Source: Hyphococcus sp.
GTDB lineage: Bacteria > Pseudomonadota > Alphaproteobacteria > Caulobacterales > Parvularculaceae
NCBI GenBank assembly: GCA_021776375.1
Contig: JAJFGA010000084.1
Location: 1-36,220, forward strand
Length of the DNA stretch: 36,220 nt
Direction: 5' to 3'
Shown here: piece by piece, positions 1-8,561 of the stretch
Layout of the letters: each line of letters starts with the position of its first letter
Numbering within the stretch: the first letter of the stretch is position 1
Notes under the pieces: model-generated
Told to the model about the DNA's origin: nothing
Seen by the model: only the letters and a program-made list of their open reading frames with translations
Database searches by the model: none
Position numbers and translations under genes: made by a program

Positions 1-26
1 GACTCGCCACGCTTCCATCGATCCCA

Positions 27-46
27 AATCTCAGCCCGCTGAGATT
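27..46. repeat. 20-bp perfect palindrome left of rlxS
   Basis: AATCTCAGC-CC-GCTGAGATT is a perfect 9-bp inverted repeat with a 2-nt centre. It lies about 150 bases past the 3' end of the relaxase gene. It could be a protein-binding site or the stem of a terminator for rlxS, but no run of T follows on the minus strand, so a terminator is doubtful. The rest of 1-195 shows no gene. Confidence 0.45.
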
Positions 47-195
47 CTGAATAATAAATTCGTCGACGTTGCTTCATAACTTCCACTCCAGTTGTTCATT
101 TAACTAAAGTGTTGCGATGACCCTTTGAACCCACAGCCAAAGTTACCCATTCGCGGCCCCAAATTCTAATGTCCAGTTAGCCGCGCGCAGCGGAC

Positions 196-2088
196 CTAAC
201 GCCCTCTTCCCTTCGACCAATCCCAAGTTATTCTGTTATTGCGCGCAACGCCGACCATATTGCGCCCAATCGCCCGCGCCATTGCGCGACGCCACGGCAC
301 AAGCGTCAATTCCCGTTGTTTTTCGAGCAAAGCAAATTTGCCACTCGCAAGCTCAACATCGCGAACATATTTCCCCTCAATTTTCCCGGTTCTCGAAACC
401 GGTGTGACCGGCTTGCCAAATTCTTTTGAAATCTTATCACCGGCTTCCGAAATCTCTATCCCCTCAAGCTGTTGGAGCGACGCGCGTTCAAGACCGCGCT
501 CCACGAGAAACAACCGGCGTTTTTCCGCAGCCGCTCGCACGTCACCACCGAAGCCCTCGCCCGATAATCGCGATTTTTCGTGTTCAGCTAATTCGCGGTC
601 AACCCATGCGGCGCCGATTGCGTGTGTCTGCTTATCAAGCGACCAAGATGTGAGCTCGCGAAGGTCAACGGGAGTTCTTCTTAATTGCGTTTTCTGCGAA
701 AGCCGCACGCGGTTCAAATAATCGTTCGAGACTGACCATGATCCATCGGCTGATCGATTAACAACGCCGAGACGCCTCAGCGCTTCCAATCGGCGCACAT
801 GGGATCGAATGAATTCGCGGCTTGCTTTGTTATCAAATTTCTCATGACGTGTCGGGCTGTAAATGCCGTCATTTTCGCGAGCAACGGTGTCGATGACGTG
901 ATCAGACTTCTTGACGCCGTCCCCTCGCCCAGAAACCTCAACAATGGTCCCACGCCTCAAGTCATCAACAAGTTCGGCTTCGCCGAGATCGATATAATGC
1001 ATGGCGCCGTCGATGCCGTCGATCATCGCGAAGGCCCGTTCATGAAAGTCGCCATGACGTCCAACGGACATCAGGCGACCGACAATGCTCCGCTCATCGC
1101 TCATTGGATCGAACACTGACTCCGGTCCCAGGGTTCGACCGTCGCCACGGGATCGCAGCTCTTTGTTCATGGCTTTGATGATGTCACCGCGCTGCCCGAG
1201 ATCGCGAAGTTTCGCCTCGAACTCCAGATCGATTCCCCATCGCCGTCTCCCAAGGAATTGGGCAAGCCCGAGACGCTGCAGTTTTTCAAGACGCAGAAGT
1301 TGTAAACGCGCTTTCAACTGGCGGACGTCTTTATCGATTTCGACGAAGCCGTCTCGGGTGATTGATTTCAGGTCACGATCAAGGCTTGTCCAGCGCTCCT
1401 GTCCGACCTGCCGCTCGATCCGTCGCTGCAAATCGAGTTCTGTAACTGGTCCCAATTCAACCGAAAGAAGCTCGTTCACCCGTTCACGCATGCCATGGGC
1501 GATCATGCGTTTCGGGATAACAAGATCCTCGCCATTATCGCGCTTGCCGCGAATGACGATATGAGTGTGCGGGCGGCCAGTATCGTAATGGTCAGCGGCA
1601 ATCCAATCGATGCGCGTTTCCAGCTCGCGCTCCATTGACGCCATCAAATCACGGGTAAGCGGCTTTAATGATTGAAATTCATGCCCGTCTTCCGGCGAGA
1701 GGATAATTCGGAACTGATGACGGTCGCCCTCCCCACGCTCGATAAACGCATCGCGGTCGGCATCGTCGCTCTCCAGGTCATAGAGAACACCGCCGCGCTC
1801 TTTTTCCTCTGATTTTTCGCGCGCCGCATCGCGTTCGATGTATCGCAGATGCGCTCGCTGTTTCGCGGCGCCGGAACTGCTGAGTTTCACGATCCGTGTT
1901 TTGACAATGGAGCGCCGCTGATATCGTCCCGAATAGCCCGCCGGTTTTGGCGCAGCGTTGACGCGTCGCTTGCCGCGTTTGCCCGACGCCGCGCGCAAGA
2001 GTTTCTCGACATGGGTTTTTGCGGTTGCATCGCCAGCGCTCCGTATGCGGCCAAGCTTCGGCTTGAAGTCAAACTCGCCAGCACTCAT
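196..2088 (-). CDS. rlxS: Relaxase/mobilization nuclease RlxS (VirD2-like, DUF3363)
   Basis: Relaxase that would nick one strand at oriT, stay covalently bound to the 5' end and pilot the DNA into the recipient through a type IV secretion channel. The 630 residues fit the RlxS family. The N-terminal nuclease domain shows RIILSPEDG near residue 128 and the metal-binding histidines H167 (ADHYDTG) and H174/H176 (HTHIVIRG). The long C-terminal part is of DUF3363 type. The ATG at 2088 has no clear Shine-Dalgarno and is preceded at once by a stem-loop (2090-2108) that could hinder translation. It is the last gene of the traF side of the module, 230 bp beyond traF. No coupling protein or mating-pore gene is visible here, so these lie further left or are supplied in trans. 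Confidence 0.93.
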   Translation of the reverse strand: MSAGEFDFKPKLGRIRSAGDATAKTHVEKLLRAASGKRGKRRVNAAPKPAGYSGRYQRRSIVKTRIVKLSSSGAAKQRAHLRYIERDAAREKSEEKERGGVLYDLESDDADRDAFIERGEGDRHQFRIILSPEDGHEFQSLKPLTRDLMASMERELETRIDWIAADHYDTGRPHTHIVIRGKRDNGEDLVIPKRMIAHGMRERVNELLSVELGPVTELDLQRRIERQVGQERWTSLDRDLKSITRDGFVEIDKDVRQLKARLQLLRLEKLQRLGLAQFLGRRRWGIDLEFEAKLRDLGQRGDIIKAMNKELRSRGDGRTLGPESVFDPMSDERSIVGRLMSVGRHGDFHERAFAMIDGIDGAMHYIDLGEAELVDDLRRGTIVEVSGRGDGVKKSDHVIDTVARENDGIYSPTRHEKFDNKASREFIRSHVRRLEALRRLGVVNRSADGSWSVSNDYLNRVRLSQKTQLRRTPVDLRELTSWSLDKQTHAIGAAWVDRELAEHEKSRLSGEGFGGDVRAAAEKRRLFLVERGLERASLQQLEGIEISEAGDKISKEFGKPVTPVSRTGKIEGKYVRDVELASGKFALLEKQRELTLVPWRRAMARAIGRNMVGVARNNRITWDWSKGRGR

Positions 2089-2318
2089 GACGCAGCCAAA
2101 CGCTGCGTGTTACAGCCTTTTCGCAAACTTGGCGCCACTAATTTACTATTGATTTCTTTAGCTTGTGCGAGTTTCACGACTCGCCAAGAACTTGACGCGA
2201 GTCGCGTCAACGGGATGTGCAGATTGGGCTGAAGCGCCCCTTGGCGCCAGACCCTTTTATCTTGCCATCCGCGCCCTTCCACCCCGCGCCCCATTGTTGC
2301 TCCTTACGCGCTAGATTT
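2089..2318. other. Candidate origin of transfer (oriT) between traF and rlxS
   Basis: This 230-bp gap directly upstream of the relaxase is rich in symmetry. It holds ACGCAGC-CAAAC-GCTGCGT (2090-2108), GCGAGT-TTCACG-ACTCGC (2167-2184), the perfect 19-bp palindrome TTGACGCGAGTCGCGTCAA (2192-2210) and a direct repeat CTTGGCGCCA (2128-2137 and 2240-2249). On the plus strand TATCTTGC (2258-2265) differs by one base from the IncP/VirD2 nic consensus YATCCTG|Y. Position next to the relaxase, iterated GCGAGT/ACTCGC half-sites and a nic-like octamer together suggest an oriT. The palindromes could instead be operators controlling rlxS. Confidence 0.5.
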
Positions 2319-2843
2319 TTACTTTGAAAAAATCAACAGCGGCGTCGCAACGCCCAGAATATCGGCTTCGCCAACCGGTCCAAAATACCGGCTATCGAAG
2401 GAGTTTTCTATTGCTGTTGAAAGGAGAAAATAGGCGTCGTTATGAAGCATGCCGCACCCTCTTCGGTATGGCATGAGACGGCCTTGTGAATCATATTTTT
2501 TAACTTGCGCAACAGTTTTTTGATTGACCGACACGACACCATTCTGGATACAAATTTCGTCGCCGGGAATGCCATAAATTGTTTTCAAGAGTGGTGTATT
2601 TTTTGAAAGATAGTGTCGCTCAACCGCAAGTGTTTGCGCATTAATTGGCGCTATAGCAGCGACAAAATCATCTCGTTTATATGAGGTTTCATCAGACACA
2701 TAATAAAAACCAACCGCCGCACTTGCGCTAGGATTATATAGAATAACTGGCTCCATTTGATGAATTATAACGGCGCTGACAGCCGTCAGTGAAACGATAA
2801 TTCCGGCCAGATACCTCGCCTTGTTTACAGAGATATTTTGCAT
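2319..2843 (-). CDS. traF: Conjugative transfer signal peptidase TraF (S26)
   Basis: S26-family membrane protease of the RP4 TraF type, which matures or cyclises pilin and other transfer proteins. The start chosen (174 aa) has a strong Shine-Dalgarno, GGAGGGTGAA before ATG, rather than the longer open frame reaching 2927. An N-terminal membrane segment (about residues 12-30) leads into NPSASAAVG, where Ser41 matches the catalytic serine of the S-x-P-x-G motif; the usual proline is alanine here. Lys87 in LLKTIYGIPGDE is the catalytic lysine. DSRYFGPV near the C terminus is the family signature. The start overlaps the end of the DUF2840 gene by 19 bp, indicating translational coupling in one operon. 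Confidence 0.9.
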   Translation of the reverse strand: MQNISVNKARYLAGIIVSLTAVSAVIIHQMEPVILYNPSASAAVGFYYVSDETSYKRDDFVAAIAPINAQTLAVERHYLSKNTPLLKTIYGIPGDEICIQNGVVSVNQKTVAQVKKYDSQGRLMPYRRGCGMLHNDAYFLLSTAIENSFDSRYFGPVGEADILGVATPLLIFSK

Positions 2844-3298
2844 TTCACCCTCCCTGCAGCCATCTGTCTTTTGTTGGCAGAATGAACCGGCATGTTGAGA
2901 TGAAGCCTCAATTGCATCTGCCGCCAATATGCGGGCAAAACCGATTGAAGAGTATGATCATGTTGTTTCAAACCATCCAGCGCTTGCAAAAATCGCTTTG
3001 AATAGGTTTTTCCGCGCGATGAAAAAAGCGCCTCTGCGCCGGGCAAAACACCGGGAAGTCGCGTAATTTTACTACTGACAATTCCGGTTCTCAGCACCAT
3101 GCAGCGCCAACTTTGCGTACCATATTCATTCGCACGCCAGCGCAAATATCCAAGCACTGATCCGGATTTGAAATACAATAAATAACGTTTGCCATTGATG
3201 CGTTTACGCGCGACCGGTGATCCAAAGAGTAGCCGATAGTTGACGCGCCCATCGATATAAAAACACGTGATAGCGGTTAGTCCGTCTCCAGAATTCAT
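2825..3298 (-). CDS. DUF2840 domain-containing protein
   Basis: 157-residue protein recognised as DUF2840 by its conserved core: a YIDGRVNYRLLFG start, LGYLRWRANEYGT near residue 50, then LPGVLPGAEALF and the QALDGL helix. The family's function is not known. It is found almost only between a small helix-turn-helix gene and traF in alphaproteobacterial mobilizable elements, exactly as here. It starts 5 bp after the stop of the upstream HTH gene, without a clear Shine-Dalgarno, so it is probably translated by coupling. The tail after about residue 115 is polar and without recognisable motifs. Confidence 0.85.
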   Translation of the reverse strand: MNSGDGLTAITCFYIDGRVNYRLLFGSPVARKRINGKRYLLYFKSGSVLGYLRWRANEYGTQSWRCMVLRTGIVSSKITRLPGVLPGAEALFSSRGKTYSKRFLQALDGLKQHDHTLQSVLPAYWRQMQLRLHLNMPVHSANKRQMAAGRVKCKISL

Positions 3299-3303
3299 GG
3301 ATT

Positions 3304-3516
3304 CTAACTGGAATTGGAAGCGAGAGACCAGTCCTGCAGATCATCAATATGATAACAGATGCGACCGCCATGTTTACGATATTTTGGCCCTTCGCCGCGC
3401 CATCGCATGTTGTCGAGTGTCCGCTTTTTAAGCTGCAAAAACTCTGCTGCATCTCCTGTTTTCAGGAACGGACTACGTGCGCGACGCTTACGGTCGCGGC
3501 TTTGATCATCACTCAT
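3304..3516 (-). CDS. Small helix-turn-helix (excisionase/MerR-like) DNA-binding protein
   Basis: Short DNA-binding protein of the HTH_17 type. The start at 3516 (70 aa, MSDDQSRD) has GGGGAG eight bases upstream, better than the longer frame up to 3540. After a basic N-terminal stretch it reads FLKTGDAAEFLQLKKRTLDNMRWRGEGPKYRKHGGRICYHIDDLQDW, the classic helix-turn-helix plus wing pattern of excisionase-like proteins. It heads the HTH-DUF2840-traF operon, with intervals of only a few bases or overlaps. By position it may control the mobilization operon or act in excision; that is inference. Confidence 0.82.
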   Translation of the reverse strand: MSDDQSRDRKRRARSPFLKTGDAAEFLQLKKRTLDNMRWRGEGPKYRKHGGRICYHIDDLQDWSLASNSS

Positions 3517-3552
3517 AGTAATGACTCCCCACGCTACCAACTTAACTGTTAT

Positions 3553-3581
3553 ATACTACCGCAAATGCAAGTTTTCCACAA
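3553..3581 (-). promoter_or_regulatory. Probable promoter of the HTH-DUF2840-traF operon
   Basis: On the minus strand, TTGTGG (3581-3576), a 17-bp spacer and TAGTAT (3558-3553; 5 of 6 to TATAAT) lie about 40 bp upstream of the HTH start at 3516. The spacing is that of a sigma-70 promoter. The -35 match is moderate. Confidence 0.45.
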
Positions 3582-3792
3582 TGAAAAACGACATCACAAC
3601 CGCGTTTATCTTACTGTTTTTATTTTCTTTTTTGCTCCCCACCTTCTCTTTCACACGAATGCACAGGAAGTACAATTAAACTGATCTACTCGCCCCAAAT
3701 ATTTAACGAAAACCAGGCGTATGAGCGATTGAAATTGCATTTCGAGTAAGCAATTTGCGAAAATCTACGCACAAGATTTTTTAAAAAAGACT

Positions 3793-3825
3793 AAAAAACC
3801 CCGCGCAAATTTCATCGCACGGGGG
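3793..3825 (-). terminator. Intrinsic terminator after DUF736 gene
   Basis: Read on the minus strand, CCCCCGTGC, a loop of about 10 nt, then GCGCGGGG followed by TTTTTT. The stem pairs CCCC with GGGG and GTGC with GCGC around one bulged C. It sits 20 bp past the DUF736 stop, which makes a convincing rho-independent terminator. Confidence 0.75.
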
Positions 3826-3845
3826 CTGTTATTGAAAAACCAATC

Positions 3846-4175
3846 CTAGCTCTGTGGGTTCCAAAGGATCGCAAGAACGCTCTCGTCATCCTGACCGGCC
3901 GCTCTTGCAAGATTTGCAAAAACTCGCGCCGGGCCGAAGGCGGGATGTGCGAAAGTGAGCGAGATATACTCCTTGCCGGAGTTCTTACCGGTGCGGTTCC
4001 AACCGCCTCCGATCTCGCCGCCTTTCGCAGCATAGATGCGATAATCGGGCTGGCGGTCGTTCTCCTTCGCCTCGTTCGGCACGATGGTGATTCTGGTATT
4101 GAGGGTCATCATCGCGAGCGTACCTTCAAAACCACCATTCTCGCGTTTGGTTACGGTTCCAAGTGATTGAGCCAT
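3846..4175 (-). CDS. DUF736 domain-containing protein
   Basis: 109-residue protein of the DUF736 family, which is abundant on alphaproteobacterial plasmids and integrative elements; its role is unknown. The start at 4175 (MAQSLGTVTKRENGGFEG) follows GGAGA at good spacing, and the longer open frame up to 4334 lacks such a site. Family features seen are the early GGFEGTL, then TLNTRITIVPNEAKENDRQPDYRIY, the glycine-rich GGEIGGGW and KEYISLTFAHPAFGP. A clear terminator follows. It lies between the ParB-like gene and the transfer operon, the usual place for it in this element type. Confidence 0.9.
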   Translation of the reverse strand: MAQSLGTVTKRENGGFEGTLAMMTLNTRITIVPNEAKENDRQPDYRIYAAKGGEIGGGWNRTGKNSGKEYISLTFAHPAFGPARVFANLARAAGQDDESVLAILWNPQS

Positions 4176-4613
4176 CTTTAAGTCTCCATTTATTTGCGGC
4201 CAGGGAACCATTCCCCGGCCTGACGCGAAATGATCAGAACGGCGCGCCAGGCCGCCCCGCATCCGCTTGGGCCGAAGCGCAGCGAAGGACCGGCAGGGAT
4301 GGGTTTTTTGGACATGGTAAATGACGTAAGTCACGACGTGTCATGCGCGAGGAGATCGATGATCGGGGGAAAAACCCAGCAATGCCGGTTTCGGGCGGCC
4401 CGGTCGGCGTTCAGTTTCGCGCCAGTAAAGGTCGGGGAATGGTTGCTGCTGGTGCGATTTATTACAGGAGATGTATGGCTATAAAGGCGTTTGAACCACC
4501 GCCATTTGCGATGCAGCGGCGATAGGAGATAATGCTCGCCATGCCTATTCAATGCGACTTTCAACGAATAAATGAAACGAGGCGAGCGCAGCCACCTCGC
4601 TCCAATTTTTTGT
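4176..4613. other. Intergenic region between parB-like gene and DUF736
   Basis: 438 bases without a gene I can support. The open frames across it on either strand overlap the end of the ParB-like gene or lack ribosome binding sites and family features. The part next to 4175 holds the leader of the DUF736 gene. No repeat or strong hairpin was seen. Confidence 0.5.
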
Positions 4614-6305
4614 CTATGTCTTGAAAAGATCGGCAATTTTCGTGGTGCGCTGCGCCGCACCGGGCGCACCGGTTTTGGCATAGCTTCTCGCCGGAAACGC
4701 CATCCATTTGGGTCGCCATGAAGACTTTGCCTCACGCCCATTGGCGCCGTCGAGATGATCGCGGATAATCTGCTTTTGTATTTTTCCCGTCGCTTTGCAG
4801 TTGGCCTTAGCAACGCTCTTGCCGCCAATATCGCCGAGGAGGGCGTTGACAACTTTTTTGTCGCGCAACAATTCAAAGAATGCGTCGTCGGGTTTCCATA
4901 ATTTGCTCATGTCGATAGACAAACACGCCCCCACACATTCAACGCCTTCATGCCCAGCGCTGAGGGTTTCGGCCATGATATAGGTCAGAATACGGGTCAC
5001 ATCTGCGTCGTTTAATTTCATTAATTTTGCAAACACCGCGGCCAATTGATAGCCATCGCCGTTGCCACTGGTGACGACGCGATCCTTATTGCCACCCAAC
5101 AACGCGGCAATCTCGGTGCGCTCGATATCAATCACCTGTTGGCTGGTTGATGCGGCGACACTCGCCGCTGTCCCCTCTTTGCGGGTTCGCTGAGGGTCGG
5201 CTGCGGCGCGAATATTCGGCGCGCCCACCATTAAATGCGCCGCCAAGAGCCGTAGCGCGATGCCTTGATGTTTTAACAGCATGGCGCGCGCCGCAGCGTG
5301 GCGGTGCAGGTCGATATAGTTTTCCAGAGGCGCAGAGCATTCTGGTTTGTCAGCGGGTTTTTTCGCTTTCGCCTTTTCATGTTTTCGAGGCGCATAGCCT
5401 TTATGGATGATGACTTCGCCGAAATGGCGCACCTCGATAAAGACTTCGCCGCCGTCTTTTTTCGTGATCTCGGCATAATCCCATTTCGAAAAAAAAGCGC
5501 CGCGCTCCAGCACAGCCACTTTGGTCCAACCATTGGCGAGCAGCTTATCTTGTTCTGTTGCAATGGCGGTGTCTTGGTGGGGCCAAAACTCGTCTGCGCT
5601 GCCAAAGACAGAGCGCTCACCAAATAAATCCTCAAAGATTGAACCGTGATAATCGTCGAGAGAAAACAGCGCCGTGCTGGTTGCAATTTCGCCGCCGCCC
5701 AAAAGCCAGCGTTTCAACTCGCGCCCGCGCGGTGCGCGCATATCTTTTGAGTTAAACATCGCCAGCCATTCACGCTGCTGTGCTTTACTCGCCAGCGTCA
5801 GCGCCGTCAGACTGGCGCTGTCTAAGTTACCTTGCACATAAGCGCGTCGTATCGCCGGAATGAGATTGGCGAGAGCCAAACGGCGTCTGACGGTCAATTT
5901 GGTCACGCCAAAAATATTGGCAATCTCGCCAATGCTGCGGCCCTTTTTCTTGAGCGCTTTGAACGCTTCAAACTCTTGCATCTCGCCCGGCTCAAGGCGC
6001 GCGGTATTTTCAAGAATACTTGCCTCAATAGCTGCAGCATCATCGCCAGCAGCAAGTATGCGGCAAGGCAAGTCCTGCGCCTCGCCAGTTTCTTTCTCAA
6101 TAGTTTTCAATGCAAAAAACCGCCGCCGTCCGGCGACGATTTCAAACTCGTTGTTTTTGCCGTTCGGGCGCACCAGCAACGGCACTAGGACGCCGTGCGC
6201 GCGGATAGAGGGCAGGATATCGTCAAGGCGCGGTTTCTTGCGTCCGTGCCGCATGTTTACACTTGAGATTTTCAACTGCTCCAATGGAATGTGTTGCATA
6301 TCCAT
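4614..6305 (-). CDS. ParB/RepB/Spo0J family partition-like protein
   Basis: 563-residue protein with a ParB/Srx N-terminal domain (IPLEQLKISSVNMRHGRK, then VLVPLLVRPNGKN and FEIVAGRRRFFAL, about residues 5-75) followed by a helix-turn-helix region (GRSIGEIANIFGVTKLTVRRRLALANLIPAIR, about 115-150) and a long C-terminal region of unknown role. It is roughly twice the length of chromosomal ParB, as is usual for this plasmid/ICE subtype, and no parA is nearby. An ATG at 6323 overlaps the ardC stop (ATGA), but ATG 6305 has AAGGAG nine bases upstream and is preferred. It may bind DNA for maintenance or regulation rather than classic partition. Confidence 0.88.
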   Translation of the reverse strand: MDMQHIPLEQLKISSVNMRHGRKKPRLDDILPSIRAHGVLVPLLVRPNGKNNEFEIVAGRRRFFALKTIEKETGEAQDLPCRILAAGDDAAAIEASILENTARLEPGEMQEFEAFKALKKKGRSIGEIANIFGVTKLTVRRRLALANLIPAIRRAYVQGNLDSASLTALTLASKAQQREWLAMFNSKDMRAPRGRELKRWLLGGGEIATSTALFSLDDYHGSIFEDLFGERSVFGSADEFWPHQDTAIATEQDKLLANGWTKVAVLERGAFFSKWDYAEITKKDGGEVFIEVRHFGEVIIHKGYAPRKHEKAKAKKPADKPECSAPLENYIDLHRHAAARAMLLKHQGIALRLLAAHLMVGAPNIRAAADPQRTRKEGTAASVAASTSQQVIDIERTEIAALLGGNKDRVVTSGNGDGYQLAAVFAKLMKLNDADVTRILTYIMAETLSAGHEGVECVGACLSIDMSKLWKPDDAFFELLRDKKVVNALLGDIGGKSVAKANCKATGKIQKQIIRDHLDGANGREAKSSWRPKWMAFPARSYAKTGAPGAAQRTTKIADLFKT

Positions 6306-6319
6306 AGTCTGTTTCTCCT

Positions 6320-7336
6320 TCATGGTGCTGGGGTTTTGGATGTCGCGTCTGGATCGGTTTCAAATGCCAGAATGTAATTTGCCGCTTTCGACGCCATTGA
6401 GGCCGCAGAGAAAATCGCGCGGTTATCTTCTCTCAAGACCGCAAGCCATGAGCCCAGATAATCGGCGTGACGCACAGTTGGTTTGATATCGAGAGAGGCG
6501 CAAACAAAGGCTGAACCAAGTTCCGCCACCAGTTCTTCGCGGGCATAGCCTTTTGAGCCGTAGCGTCCCGAAATATTCCGGTTCAGCCGTGTTTCATGGC
6601 GAGTCCAGTGGCCAAGCTCATGAAAACAAGTGCGATAATAATTGATCTGATCAAAGAACGCCGGTTGCGGCGGCACGCGGATAAAATCTTTTGATGGAAC
6701 ATAGAAAGCTTTATCGCCGCCAATCCGGAAATCAGCGCCAGTCAATTTGATCAGATTTTCCGCGCGCGGGACCGTCTCGCGCTCCGGCAAAGGCGTTGCG
6801 CCTTGATAGGCCTTCTCGGGCAAACCCTCGCATTGCGCCGCATTGAAGACTGTATACCGCTTAAGGAATGGCACAAAAGACGGCTCGCCGCCCTCTGATT
6901 GCGCCCGGTCTTTCTCGGCTTGTGGAATATATTTGTCGGCATAAACAACACTCGCGCCATGTTCGCCGCGTCTGACCGAGCCGCCAAGGGCTTTGGCCTG
7001 TTTAAAGGTGAGCCATATCTGTTGCGCAAAGCCGCCTTCCAAGCCAGCATTCCAGAGCAGTAGAATGTTAATTCCCGAATAGCTGGCGCCGGTGGCGGCG
7101 TTTTTCGGCAAGCCCGGTGCAAGGCTCGCGGTCTCGCTTGCATCAGCCCAAGGCTGCACCCATGGAAAGCGCCCCTCTTCAAGCTCGGCGATAATCTTCG
7201 CTGTCACTTCTTCATAAATGTTGCCGCGTTTGGCGCCGCCGCCTTTTTTCTTGACGGCGCAGCATCCCTTTTCGAATGCACCGTTTCTTCCGCACTCTCC
7301 GCTTATCTCTGTGCTTGAAATTCTAAGGTCTGTCAT
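6320..7336 (-). CDS. ardC: ArdC-family antirestriction / zincin-like metallopeptidase protein
   Basis: ArdC-type protein (338 aa) thought to protect incoming DNA from restriction in the recipient during conjugation. The N-terminal ssDNA-binding (DUF1738) part reads NIYEEVTAKIIAELEEGRFPWVQPW and GASYSGINILLLW. The C-terminal MPTase-polyvalent domain has the zinc motif HELGHWTRHETRLNR (HExxH at about residues 239-243) followed by YAREELVAELGSAF, which supplies the further acidic ligand. The start at 7336 is favoured by GGAGG eight bases upstream. It is coupled to the ParB-like gene downstream. A long GC-rich leader with hairpins precedes it. Confidence 0.9.
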   Translation of the reverse strand: MTDLRISSTEISGECGRNGAFEKGCCAVKKKGGGAKRGNIYEEVTAKIIAELEEGRFPWVQPWADASETASLAPGLPKNAATGASYSGINILLLWNAGLEGGFAQQIWLTFKQAKALGGSVRRGEHGASVVYADKYIPQAEKDRAQSEGGEPSFVPFLKRYTVFNAAQCEGLPEKAYQGATPLPERETVPRAENLIKLTGADFRIGGDKAFYVPSKDFIRVPPQPAFFDQINYYRTCFHELGHWTRHETRLNRNISGRYGSKGYAREELVAELGSAFVCASLDIKPTVRHADYLGSWLAVLREDNRAIFSAASMASKAANYILAFETDPDATSKTPAP

Positions 7337-7694
7337 CGCCGCCGCCTCCATATTGGCCCCGCCGCAAATTTCCCCGGACTGGCGGGGGCGGCGGAAGCGG
7401 GGCTTTTTAAGCGGCGGGCCTCTAGGGCGCGGGGCAACTGGTTTGGTAGGAGAAGGATAACAACCAAGACGGATCAATACGCCAAAGCAGTTGCGCCGGG
7501 CCCGCCCGGCGCCATGCCCCCGCTTGTCTTCCGCCGCTCCCGTCAGGCCCCTTGGGAAATCAGAAAATAAGTCGCGTAGGCGCAGCCGTCGCGACCTTAT
7601 CCGGTCTCCAACTTTTTTGGGGGCCGGCCCCGCGGCATGGGATCGTAACTGACAAGCGAAGACGACGAGTTCATTTTACGAGGGAAAGAGAAAA
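7337..7694. other. GC-rich leader upstream of ardC with two strong palindromes
   Basis: 358 bases without a supported gene. It contains GCGCCGGG-CCCG-CCCGGCGC (7493-7512), a perfect 8-bp stem with a 4-nt loop, and the 12-bp palindrome GGGGCCGGCCCC (7620-7631). On the minus strand these would lie in, or just upstream of, the ardC leader. They might attenuate transcription or bind a regulator. No matching -35/-10 pair was convincing. Confidence 0.45.
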
Positions 7695-7940
7695 ATGAAT
7701 TTGACGGCTAAGGGCGCGGCAATACAATTTGAGCACCTCGCGCCCGACGCCGCATCACGGCGGCCGTCAAACAGCTTTTACCAGATTGAACACCTCAATC
7801 TGACAACTGGCGTGTTGCCCTATTTTGATATGCAACTTTATCGATTACACGAAAATGTTGGCTATCTGATAGTTAGGCGTCGCACGCCTCACTCGGCAGA
7901 GTCAAAACCTTTTCCGCAACCCTGCCCAGATATTTCTTGA
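7695..7940 (+). CDS. Small ORF of unknown function, possibly a gene remnant
   Basis: An 81-codon open frame beginning MNLTAKGAAIQFEHLAPDAA. An AG-rich stretch (GAGGGAAAGAGAAAA) sits directly before its ATG and could serve as a ribosome binding site. The product resembles no family I know. Elements of this kind often carry a large strawberry-notch-type helicase gene in this position and direction, so the frame may be the stump of such a gene, but no motif proves it. Chance is also possible. Confidence 0.25.
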   Translation: MNLTAKGAAIQFEHLAPDAASRRPSNSFYQIEHLNLTTGVLPYFDMQLYRLHENVGYLIVRRRTPHSAESKPFPQPCPDIS

Positions 7941-8561
7941 CTACGCCGATGGCGACAAGGCGGCATCTACTTCACCAAATACGCCAAATGATGTTTTAAT
8001 AATAGTACCGACACGCACCTGAAGCAACGCCAGTTGAGTTAACTCAGCATTGCGCACAACAATTCCGCAACCGCCCAGATATACCGTAAAACAAGCAAAA
8101 CTTCAAAATCATAATATGCGCAGACCGGCCCCACCCAATAATGGTTGCTGATTTCAAACTCGACACCTGGCACCGGTATATTGGCATTCAGCCCAACACG
8201 AAGGTGAGCAGATTCTAGTTATGCGCGAAAGGAACAAAATATCCTTCCGACATCCACATCAACGCCGCATCCATTTCCATAGTCTATGGTAAAAACTGAT
8301 GATGCCGCGTCAAACTAGTTATCAGTTGTTCCTGCACTAAGTTAAGAACCGCGCAACCCGATACGTATGATCCGGCGCAGAGGCAGCAGAAATTATGAGC
8401 ACGCACGATATAGCGCTTGCAATCGCCGCACTCGTGAAATTATTTTCCACTTTGCCCTCCAGCTATTTGTGGCTCGACAGCAGTGCATGGTCTGGCGTTG
8501 AAACTGTTTGCCATAGCACAAAAGCAGTGTCGCCGTACAACCCTATCAACGTCCTCATAGT
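7941..8561. other. Gene-poor stretch between mobilization module and cargo
   Basis: About 620 bases without a recognisable gene. A 56-codon plus-strand frame (8397-8567, starting MSTHDIALAIAALVK) ends at the 3' edge of the DUF4410 gene. It has no clear ribosome binding site and no family resemblance. The stretch looks like decayed sequence at the junction of the transfer module with the cargo. Confidence 0.45.

Larger units (their letters stand above)
3517..3845. other. Intergenic region between DUF736 and the HTH operon
   Basis: About 330 bases with no supported gene. It contains the probable promoter of the HTH-DUF2840-traF operon and the probable terminator of the DUF736 gene, listed separately. 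The plus-strand open frame across it is low in complexity, lacks a ribosome binding site and is not supported as a gene. Confidence 0.6.

Noticed and set aside
239..2232. Several plus-strand open frames across the relaxase region
   Set aside because: They lie antisense to a well-supported relaxase, are low in family resemblance and lack ribosome sites.
4331..4876. 181-codon minus-strand frame at the end of the ParB-like gene
   Set aside because: It overlaps the ParB-like gene in another frame, has no family features and no ribosome site.
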